Positions 1 through 4,622 of a DNA stretch of 5,429 nt are shown one piece after another; the stretch's first letter is position 1, and the number at the start of each line of letters is the position of its first letter. Under the pieces are notes generated by a model, which saw nothing but the letters and a program-made list of their open reading frames with translations, was not told the DNA's origin and did not search any database. The position numbers and the translations under genes are program-made. The DNA comes from SAR202 cluster bacterium (GTDB taxonomy: Bacteria; Chloroflexota; Dehalococcoidia; UBA3495): contig VFHG01000021.1 in the NCBI GenBank assembly GCA_009392075.1, positions 1 through 5,429 on the forward strand, in the 5' to 3' direction.

Positions 1-530
1 GTTGAGTCCAAAACCATAGTCCTGAAAAACACGAACGCTTCAATGGTGTCTTTCAGGCTCACCCCCCGCTCGGACATCTCGGTGCCGTATTCCCGGCCGA
101 GCATGCGGGCTTCTTCCAGCAGTTCCTGCCGGCGGCGGCGGGGGCCAGACTCCTGAAGCAGCAGCGACAACAGGCGGCGGCCAAAGAGCCGCATCCGGTC
201 CTTTCCTTCTTCCTCGACACTCTGGTACCAAGACTGCTTCACCACGTCGTTTCGGCTGAGACTCCGGCGAATCTTGCGCAGGGCCGAATCTTCGATAGCG
301 TCTTCCCGGCCTTGTTCTTGGGCCTGCTCAGGAGCGTTGGCGAATGACTCTACGTCGTCTCGGAGAAACCGGCGATGTCCGCCCGGCGTCCGATAAACAC
401 GCAGGTAGCCGTTGTCGGCCCACTGTCTGAGCGTGGTGTTGCTGACGTCAAGCAGCCGGCAGGCGTCGCGAAGGGAGAGCCACTGAGACTTTTCGACTAT
501 TCGGTTATTGGAAGTCTGAATTTCTACCAC
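1..530 (-). CDS. Excisionase/BldC-like helix-turn-helix transcriptional regulator with C-terminal helical domain (3' end outside window)
   Basis: Reading leftward from a GTG at 530, the frame stays open for 176 codons and leaves the window without a stop. Residues about 17-61 form a MerR/excisionase-type winged helix-turn-helix: 'WLSLRDACRLLDVSNTTLRQW' style helices followed by the wing 'RTPGGHRRF' and the closing 'RDDV'. This fold binds DNA, and single-domain relatives such as BldC bind tandem AT-rich sites. A charged linker (about 62-80) leads to an all-helical region (about 82-176) with 'RRLLSLLLQ' and 'GREYGTEMSERGVSLKDTIEAF'. That region resembles the RsbRD-N-like helical domain often attached to such regulators, but the resemblance is from memory only. 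GTG is the only usual start between the upstream in-frame stop and the HTH, and no convincing Shine-Dalgarno precedes it. The gene is divergent from the isoaspartate methyltransferase and may regulate itself, that gene, or both through the shared region. DNA binding is well supported; targets are unknown. Confidence 0.85.
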   Translation of the reverse strand, partial: MVEIQTSNNRIVEKSQWLSLRDACRLLDVSNTTLRQWADNGYLRVYRTPGGHRRFLRDDVESFANAPEQAQEQGREDAIEDSALRKIRRSLSRNDVVKQSWYQSVEEEGKDRMRLFGRRLLSLLLQESGPRRRRQELLEEARMLGREYGTEMSERGVSLKDTIEAFVFFRTMVLDS

Positions 531-564
531 TGTTAGGCGACTCGGAAAGGATTAACACGGTGAG

Positions 565-591
565 TTTTAGCTAAAATATCTATAAATATCT
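565..591. repeat. Palindrome TTTTAGCTAAAA fused to tandem AAATATCT octamers (candidate operator)
   Basis: Positions 565-576 are a perfect 12-base palindrome (TTTTAG/CTAAAA). Overlapping its right arm, AAATATCT occurs at 574-581 and again at 584-591, exactly 10 bases apart, so both copies face the same side of the helix. The block lies 35-61 bases upstream of the regulator's GTG. Tandem AT-rich half-sites about one turn apart are what BldC-type proteins bind as head-to-tail multimers, so an autoregulatory site is plausible. The repeats are seen; the function is inferred. Confidence 0.5.
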
Positions 592-619
592 CTAAGAAAC
601 TGAGCATTTAGACCAAAAC

Positions 620-633
620 CTAACTCAAGTTAG
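620..633. repeat. Inverted repeat CTAACT-CA-AGTTAG
   Basis: A perfect 6-base inverted repeat with a 2-base centre lies midway between the divergent genes. Its 6-2-6 geometry matches the dyad at 718-731, although the arms differ. This suggests a dimeric regulator site, but no binding protein can be named. Confidence 0.4.
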
Positions 634-648
634 CATACGGGATTATCG

Positions 649-702
649 CAGTCAATGATCCCTGCAATTAGTCCTTGAAAATCAGTCAATACGTGCCTGC
701 AA
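649..702. repeat. Bipartite direct repeat CAGTCAAT-N4/5-CCTGCAA, two copies
   Basis: Copy 1 is CAGTCAAT at 649-656 plus CCTGCAA at 661-667. Copy 2 is CAGTCAAT at 683-690 plus CCTGCAA at 696-702. All 15 block bases are identical between copies, while the spacers (GATC versus ACGTG) differ in sequence and length. The copies are 34-35 bases apart and end just upstream of the -35 box of pcm, a position suited to an activator. Confidence 0.55.
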
Positions 703-708
703 ACTGCG

Positions 709-736
709 TTGATGCTCACATTATGTAATGTATAAT
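709..736 (+). promoter_or_regulatory. Sigma70-type promoter of pcm with dyad in the spacer
   Basis: TTGATG at 709-714 and a perfect TATAAT at 731-736 are separated by 16 bases. Transcription should begin about 7 bases after the -10 box, near 743, which is at the ATG of pcm (744). The spacer and first base of the -10 box contain an inverted repeat, ACATTA-TG-TAATGT (718-731). A protein bound there would sit between the -35 and -10 elements, as MerR-type regulators do, though their spacers are usually 19-20 bases. Confidence 0.65.
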
Positions 737-743
737 CGCACTG

Positions 744-1412
744 ATGCTAGACCATGATTCGGACAAAAAGCTACTTTCGGACCGGAAGACTCTTTTCTCC
801 AGCCTGAGACGTAAGATCAAGTCGGTTCCCGTCGTGCGGGCGATGGAACGAGTGCCCCGAGAAGAATTTGTCTCCATCTGGGAGCGCCCGAGGGCGTATC
901 AGGACGAACCACTTCCCATCGGCGAAGGCCAGACCATCTCCCAGCCCTACATCGTGGCCCTGATCACCGAGGCGCTTCGCCTACAGCCGACGGACCGGGT
1001 GCTGGAGTTAGGCGCCGGTTCCGGCTACCAGGCCGCCGTGTTGGCCGAGTTGGTCCCGGACAGCAACGTGGTTACCGTGGAACTGGTCCCGAGTCTGGCC
1101 CAACAGGCACGTGAAACACTGGCTGGCCTTGGTTACGGGAATATCGTCGTTGAAGAGTCTACCGGGTTCTTGGGTTGTCCTCGGCTAGGCCCCTATGACG
1201 CCATAGTAGTCTCTGCCGCCGCGCCGACCTTGTCGCCGACGCTGCTCAGCCAACTGGCACTCGGCGGCCGATTAGTCGTGCCGGTGGGCAGCCGCGACCA
1301 GCAGGAATTGGTCTGCGCCCTGCGCACCGGTGAGGGCATCTCTCTCCGGATGCTGGGCCCCTGCCGGTTCGTCCCCCTGATCGGACACGACGCTTTCCCC
1401 GCTTCACCGTAG
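744..1412 (+). CDS. pcm: Protein-L-isoaspartate O-methyltransferase
   Basis: This 222-residue cytoplasmic enzyme transfers a methyl group from S-adenosylmethionine to the abnormal L-isoaspartyl carboxylate of aged proteins, starting their repair. Visible family signatures are 'VRAMERVPREEFV' (about 31-43), the substrate-loop motif 'GQTISQPYIVA' (62-72), SAM-binding motif I 'VLELGAGSGYQAAVLAEL' (86-103), 'YDAIVVSAAAP' (151-161), 'GGRLVVPVG' (about 174-182) and the closing 'RFVPLIG' (about 208-214). Length is normal for the family. The usual 'GDG' after strand 4 is replaced by 'STG' (residues 139-141). ATG 744 is the only usual start between the in-frame stop at 726-728 and the conserved region; no Shine-Dalgarno precedes it and the promoter predicts a leaderless message. 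The sirtuin gene follows after 51 bases. The call is firm; whether the altered motif affects activity is unknown. Confidence 0.95.
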   Translation: MLDHDSDKKLLSDRKTLFSSLRRKIKSVPVVRAMERVPREEFVSIWERPRAYQDEPLPIGEGQTISQPYIVALITEALRLQPTDRVLELGAGSGYQAAVLAELVPDSNVVTVELVPSLAQQARETLAGLGYGNIVVEESTGFLGCPRLGPYDAIVVSAAAPTLSPTLLSQLALGGRLVVPVGSRDQQELVCALRTGEGISLRMLGPCRFVPLIGHDAFPASP

Positions 1413-1463
1413 GCGCCGGTCCTTCTTAGAATGCTCTAGCCTGATTAGAATATTCAGTTAATA
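1413..1463 (+). promoter_or_regulatory. Short pcm-sirtuin spacer with repeated TTAGAAT
   Basis: TTAGAAT occurs at 1426-1432 and 1445-1451, 19 bases apart, and the second copy runs into the palindrome GAATATTC (1448-1455). TAGAAT at 1446-1451 could act as a -10 box giving a leader of about 6 bases before the sirtuin ATG, but the -35 side (TTCTTA at 1424-1429) is poor. A local promoter is therefore only a weak possibility beside read-through from pcm. No Shine-Dalgarno is visible. Confidence 0.25.
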
Positions 1464-2267
1464 ATGTTAGAGCTTACCGCCCAACTTTTCGCGTCCCTCG
1501 ACGATGCTGCCGCTGTGATCCTGCGCTCCAAGCATGTTGTGGCGTTGGCCGGGGCCGGCTTATCTGTTGAGAGTGGCATCCCGCCCTTCCGCGGCCCCGG
1601 CGGACTCTGGACCAAGCACGGCGAGCCGACCAATCTCTCCTACCGGGAGTTCATCCGAGACCCCGGGCAGTGGTGGGAGGACCGGTTCCGCAATGAGGAC
1701 CGGCCCGGTGACCCAACTTACGAACTAAAAGTTGCCGTCGACCAAGCTGAGCCCAATCCGGGACACCACGCCTTGGTCGAAATGGAAGAGCTGGGGCTAC
1801 TGAAGTGCGTGGTCACGCAGAACGTGGATAACCTGCACCGGGAGGCGGGCAGCCGGTCGTTATTGGAGATCCACGGCAACCGCACCTGGCTCCGGTGCGT
1901 CGGCTGTGGGGAGCGCCAACCCCGGGATGGCTACCATTTCGACAGTCTGCCGCCAAGATGCACCGAATGCGGGGGCGTGATCAAGATGGATACGGTCATG
2001 TTTGGCGAGCCCATCCCCGAGGACGTGCTGCTGGCCAGCCGTGAACAGGCCGAGACTTGCGACTGCATGCTACTGGTTGGGACCTCGGGGACAGTCAACC
2101 CAGCGGCGCGGTTGCCGCTGGTGGCCAAAGAACTTGGCGCCAAGCTCATTGAGATAAACCCCGAGGAGACTGCACTTACCCCCGCGTGCGATATCACGCT
2201 CAACGGGCCTTCTGGCGAGCTGCTCCCGCTACTGCTAAAACGACTGAAGAACGGTGAAGGCGGATAA
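1464..2267 (+). CDS. cobB: NAD-dependent protein deacylase, sirtuin (Sir2/CobB) family
   Basis: Sirtuins remove acyl groups from protein lysines using NAD+, giving nicotinamide and O-acyl-ADP-ribose. The 267-residue protein carries the full set of motifs: NAD-binding 'GAGLSVESGIPPFRG' (30-44), 'TQNVDNLHREAG' (118-129), the catalytic His137 in 'EIHGN', a zinc ribbon with Cys145, Cys148, Cys166 and Cys169, 'MFGEPIP' (179-185), 'GTSGTVNPAARLPL' (206-219) and 'INPEET' (231-236). No clear SIRT5-type Tyr/Arg acyl-pocket pair is evident, so deacetylation is more likely than desuccinylation, though this is weak evidence. ATG 1464 lies 16 codons beyond an in-frame stop's last base at 1448 measured in bases and gives the usual N-terminal length; it lacks a Shine-Dalgarno. 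It follows pcm by 51 bases on the same strand with no terminator seen, so co-transcription is possible. The exact subfamily is uncertain. Confidence 0.94.
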   Translation: MLELTAQLFASLDDAAAVILRSKHVVALAGAGLSVESGIPPFRGPGGLWTKHGEPTNLSYREFIRDPGQWWEDRFRNEDRPGDPTYELKVAVDQAEPNPGHHALVEMEELGLLKCVVTQNVDNLHREAGSRSLLEIHGNRTWLRCVGCGERQPRDGYHFDSLPPRCTECGGVIKMDTVMFGEPIPEDVLLASREQAETCDCMLLVGTSGTVNPAARLPLVAKELGAKLIEINPEETALTPACDITLNGPSGELLPLLLKRLKNGEGG

Positions 2268-2430
2268 TCCAGTCCACTAAACCATCCGAGCAAACAATCC
2301 GTATCAACCGAGACTGTTGTTCCTCGAATAACCGCCTCAGTTGATCAGGTCTTTGGTCGACTGATGCTGAAAAAATCCGAGTGATCTGCTCTTCCACATC
2401 TGCTGTGTCTTCGCGGTTTAGTACTGGCAT
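2200..2430 (-). CDS. Possible small hypothetical protein, convergent with the sirtuin gene
   Basis: A 76-codon leftward frame starts at ATG 2430 and ends inside the antisense of the sirtuin 3' end, overlapping it by 68 bases. In its favour, a Shine-Dalgarno-like ACAGGA lies 8 bases before the ATG. The first two-thirds is also rich in charged helix-forming residues ('EEQITRIF', 'PDQLRRLFEEQQSRLIRI'). Against it, third codon positions show no strong GC bias and the last 23 or so residues may only be sirtuin shadow. No family is recognised. It could be a short real protein, the remains of a longer gene, or chance. Confidence 0.3.
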   Translation of the reverse strand: MPVLNREDTADVEEQITRIFSASVDQRPDQLRRLFEEQQSRLIRIVCSDGLVDWIIRLHRSSVVLAVAGAARQKAR

Positions 2431-2655
2431 ACGTTTATTCCTGTCAGTACCGGACTCTGATTATTTAGTCTATACGTTGCCGAAACGGAGAGAAGTATAA
2501 CGGCATGTGAATTGGAGTACCACTAGATAAGCGCAGGACGATGTCTGATTAAGCGCCTCAATCACACTCCTGAATGTTATAATTTCCACGCTGGAAATCG
2601 GGGTTTTCCGCCTCGGTCTTGCGGCCATCATTTTTGCTGGGAGTAGCCCCTTTTG
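2268..2655. other. Intergenic region between the sirtuin and mscS genes
   Basis: Apart from the doubtful leftward ORF (2200-2430), this 388-base stretch holds no coding frame I can support. Its right end carries the mscS promoter and leader, described separately. No clear intrinsic terminator for the sirtuin gene is visible. A loose CCGC/GCGG pairing (2608-2611 with 2621-2624) followed by a short T run lies in the mscS leader but is too weak to call. Confidence 0.5.
2575..2609 (+). promoter_or_regulatory. Extended -10 promoter of mscS with overlapping inverted half-sites
   Basis: TGTTATAAT (2575-2583) is a perfect extended -10 element; the -35 region is weak, as is common for this class. Starting within it, ATTTCCA-CGC-TGGAAAT (2582-2598) is a perfect 7-base inverted repeat centred on the expected start site near 2590. 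Its right arm can alternatively pair with a third half-site, GGAAA (2593-2597) with TTTCC (2605-2609). A repressor at this dyad would block transcription. As RNA, the two hairpins would exclude each other. Confidence 0.55.
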
Positions 2656-3939
2656 ATGGGATTCGTCTTGGTTGAGCCGTTACTAGCCCGCTTCGGACTG
2701 GGCGATCCAGAGTGGTTGGACCCGGCCACTGCGGGAGCCATTGCTCTGATCGGCATCGTGGCGGCGTTCGTGTTCCATAAGCTGATCTTCCCGCTTATCG
2801 TCCGGTTCACTCATCGGACGCCCACTGATCTGGACTCCCGGTTGGTAAAGTCGGTCCGTTGGCCAACCACGTTAGGCTTCGTGGTTCTAGGAGCCTACCT
2901 TGCATTCACGGTCCCTCTAGACCTAACAGAGTCCCAGCAGAGCCAGGTTGACACCGTGGGCCAAGCCCTTGGCGTGATGATTGTAATCACCGTGGTGGTC
3001 GGCCTCCTCTCCAGTGCCATCGACTGGTACTTGGCCTCCTTGGCCACCAGCGCCACCCGTGTGGTGGACCTACGTCTGTTGCCCCTCATCAGACGAGTGG
3101 GCGGCGTGATTATCTACGCCATCGGCGGACTGCTGCTGATGGATGTTCTGGGCATCAATATCAGCCCACTCATAGCCGGGCTGGGCTTGGGTGGACTTGC
3201 AGTGGCCCTCGCCATTCAGCCCACACTCGCCAACCTGTTTGCCGGTACTTACGTGATGACCGAGGGCGTCATCGCCACCGGGGATTACATCCAATTGGAG
3301 AACGGGCTTAAAGGGTACGTTGTGGAAGTGGGCTGGCGCAGCACTCGGATCCGCGACTGGCGCAACAACCTAGTGGTGGTGCCCAACTCTAAGTTCGCCG
3401 AAACCATCATCACCAACTTTCAGCAGCCTACCCAGGCAGTCAACGTGTATTTCGAGTGTGGCACCAGCTATGACAGCGACCTCTACCGCGTTGAGGAGAT
3501 CTGCCTTGAGGTGATGGACACGGTCGTTGATTCTCATCCCATGGCCATCAAAGAGTACGGCAAGTATTTCGCCTTCGACAATTTCGGTGACTCCAACGTT
3601 AATTTCTGGCTATTTGTCCAGGCCACGGACCGCTGGGGCAGTTTTGTCGTTCAGTCGGACATGATGAAATTGCTCCACAAGCGGTTTCAAGAAGAGGGCA
3701 TCGTCATCAATTACCCGGTGCGGACGCTTCAATTTCCCGAAGGTTGGACACCCGAGGACCTTCTGTCCCGGAATACGCAGAACCAAAACGCGCATGCATC
3801 TCGACGGCGAAGATCTTTGAAAGCTGCCTCTAAATCGGGAACCCACCGCCGGCGCGGCAGCGCTAGGAGAACTATTCACACGCCGCCGGAATCAGATTCG
3901 GAGGTTGACGGTGATGCTGACGGCCTGGAAATAGAGTGA
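2656..3939 (+). CDS. mscS: MscS-family small-conductance mechanosensitive ion channel
   Basis: MscS channels open under membrane tension and release solutes during hypo-osmotic shock. This 427-residue membrane protein has hydrophobic segments at about 25-49, 69-88, 103-127 and 148-167. The pore-lining helix is at about 170-200, with the Gly/Ala-rich 'IAGLGLGGLAVALAIQ' and the 'TLANLFAG' bend. Next comes the beta-domain motif 'GDYIQLENGLKGYVVEVGWRSTRIR' in part (209-233), then 'VVPNSKF' (241-247), and an alpha/beta C-terminal domain ending at 'INYPVRTLQFP' (351-361). A further 65 or so residues form an unusual tail, basic (about 383-405) then acidic (about 411-427). The start is ambiguous: GGGAG (2639-2643) lies 12 bases from ATG 2656 but 9 from TTG 2653. 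ATG was chosen as the commoner codon. A degenerate relative of its C-terminus follows immediately downstream. Confidence 0.93.
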   Translation: MGFVLVEPLLARFGLGDPEWLDPATAGAIALIGIVAAFVFHKLIFPLIVRFTHRTPTDLDSRLVKSVRWPTTLGFVVLGAYLAFTVPLDLTESQQSQVDTVGQALGVMIVITVVVGLLSSAIDWYLASLATSATRVVDLRLLPLIRRVGGVIIYAIGGLLLMDVLGINISPLIAGLGLGGLAVALAIQPTLANLFAGTYVMTEGVIATGDYIQLENGLKGYVVEVGWRSTRIRDWRNNLVVVPNSKFAETIITNFQQPTQAVNVYFECGTSYDSDLYRVEEICLEVMDTVVDSHPMAIKEYGKYFAFDNFGDSNVNFWLFVQATDRWGSFVVQSDMMKLLHKRFQEEGIVINYPVRTLQFPEGWTPEDLLSRNTQNQNAHASRRRRSLKAASKSGTHRRRGSARRTIHTPPESDSEVDGDADGLEIE

Positions 3940-3962
3940 CGGGGCGGCGATCAACTATCCAG

Positions 3963-4203
3963 CTTGCCCGTAACCGCATCTTCAGCTTCAATCTGCAGTC
4001 GAACTTGATCAAGAACCTGCACCTGCCGTTTCCGAGAAAATGACATCACTATCAGCTACCCGGTCCGCACACTCCAGGTCCCTGACGGCTGGGGTCCGGA
4101 GATCTTGGCCGGCCAAGCATCGGCAACCGCCACTAACGGCCCGCCCCGCGCCGCCAGGGATTCCCCGCGCCTCAGGTCCACGACGAGAATCCCACATGCG
4201 TAG
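3963..4203 (+). pseudogene. MscS C-terminal remnant, truncated and frameshifted
   Basis: Positions 3963-4025 read 'LARNRIFSFNLQS' then 'NLIKNLHL'. After one extra base (C4026), 4027-4203 continue 'RFRENDITISYPVRTLQVP' then 'DGWGPEILAGQ', followed by a low-complexity Ala/Pro/Arg-rich tail to TAG at 4201-4203. Skipping the extra C, this aligns without gaps to residues 322-370 of the intact MscS protein just upstream, with 27 of 49 residues identical. The motif 'YPVRTLQ' and the 'H-x-RF' helix are shared. Nothing upstream of this C-terminal segment remains, so the fragment cannot make a channel. At about 55% identity it is not a recent duplication; it looks like an older paralogue or neighbouring mscS gene that was mostly deleted. 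Apparent ORFs in other frames here, including an ATG frame at 4040-4360, are shadows. Confidence 0.8.
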
Positions 4204-4369
4204 AGAAGAAGAGGGCCCCACTTCGGCTGCGACCCACCCGGCGGAGAAAGGCCTATGGGAACCCCCGACGGGCCAAGCGGGCCGGAGTAGCGGCTCGGGG
4301 GGCGCGGTACTTACCAATCTATTGAAACCGGTAAGATTGTCCGGAACTCTACTTTGGTGATGAGAACAT
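4204..4369. other. GC-rich non-coding stretch before the TPR gene
   Basis: No convincing coding frame is present. The left part is rich in GGGCC/CGGG words that could form several small stems, with no recognisable RNA family. The right end (4310-4339) carries interleaved complementary blocks: CTTACC (4310-4315) pairs with GGTAAG (4330-4335), and CAATCT (4315-4320) pairs with AGATTG (4334-4339). This is the block order of an H-type pseudoknot, with small overlaps. It lies about 30 bases upstream of ATG 4370. No strong promoter was found. Confidence 0.4.
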
Positions 4370-4612
4370 ATGGAATGGGTAGGTATCGGTATCATTGCTG
4401 TTCTCGGTTTGTTGCGTGCTGGCGGTGTAGTAGCTTGCCTTGAATACCGCCGGGACTTAGAGCATCAGACTAGGAATGAAGCTCGAGATGCACGCGCGGA
4501 GTTTCTTGCGGTATCTGAGGAAGAGATTGACTTAGCCAAAGAAGAGGAGTCAGGAACCGAAGTCAAGTGTTTAAGACGCGAATCGAGATACCATTTGGCT
4601 GGCCGAGCTTGA
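4370..4612 (+). CDS. N-terminal fragment of the broken TPR gene: single membrane anchor plus charged helix
   Basis: This 80-codon open segment starts at ATG 4370, with only a weak Shine-Dalgarno (GAG at 4361-4365 region) before it. Residues 3-24 are hydrophobic ('WVGIGIIAVLGLL', then 'AGGVVACL') and read as a membrane anchor, followed by 'EYRRD' and a strongly charged, probably coiled helix (about 25-65). An Arg at position 16 inside the hydrophobic stretch is unusual. After about residue 68 the reading switches to an unrelated-looking 'RRESRYHLAGRA'. The frame one base over instead continues as 'DTIWLAELELGLLVARA', which fits a helix leading into the TPRs. It is more likely the front of the pseudogene than an independent small membrane protein. 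Confidence 0.4.
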   Translation: MEWVGIGIIAVLGLLRAGGVVACLEYRRDLEHQTRNEARDARAEFLAVSEEEIDLAKEEESGTEVKCLRRESRYHLAGRA

Positions 4613-4622
4613 ACTTGGGCTT

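Larger units (their letters stand above)
531..743. promoter_or_regulatory. AT-rich divergent control region between the HTH regulator and pcm
   Basis: This 213-base stretch has no credible ORF and is clearly more AT-rich than the genes around it. It contains four repeat structures listed separately: tandem AAATATCT octamers fused to a 12-base palindrome, a CTAACT/AGTTAG dyad, a bipartite direct repeat, and a dyad inside the pcm promoter. No good promoter was found for the leftward gene. The best candidate is TTGACT (minus strand, 655-650), which has only a poor -10 partner. Confidence 0.7.

Noticed and set aside
40..231. A minus-strand frame of 63 codons in the left end
   Set aside because: It lies inside the HTH regulator gene in another frame and is Pro/Ala/Arg-rich, so it is a shadow.
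601..660. A promoter for the leftward HTH gene (TTGACT at 655-650, minus strand)
   Set aside because: At 17-base spacing the -10 would be TAACTT, only three matches to consensus, so it was not called.
1931..2293. A Ser-rich minus-strand frame of 120 codons
   Set aside because: It is antisense to the sirtuin zinc ribbon and C-terminal motifs.
4204..4309. A structured small RNA (SRP-like or similar) in the GC-rich stretch
   Set aside because: Several GGGCC/CGGG words can pair, but I recognise no conserved motif of any known RNA and see no terminator.
4308..4355. A promoter for the TPR gene (TTACCA or TTGAAA with TAAGAT or TACTTT)
   Set aside because: The combinations give spacings of 15 or 22 bases or poor boxes; none is convincing.
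4040..4360. A 106-codon plus-strand frame beginning at ATG 4040
   Set aside because: It lies one frame off the MscS-like sequence in the same bases; its predicted peptide is low-complexity Pro/Arg/Ser and resembles nothing.
4009..4395. A 128-codon minus-strand frame
   Set aside because: It is antisense to the MscS remnant and a GC-rich stretch. The composition is typical of chance frames in GC-rich DNA, with no start signal.
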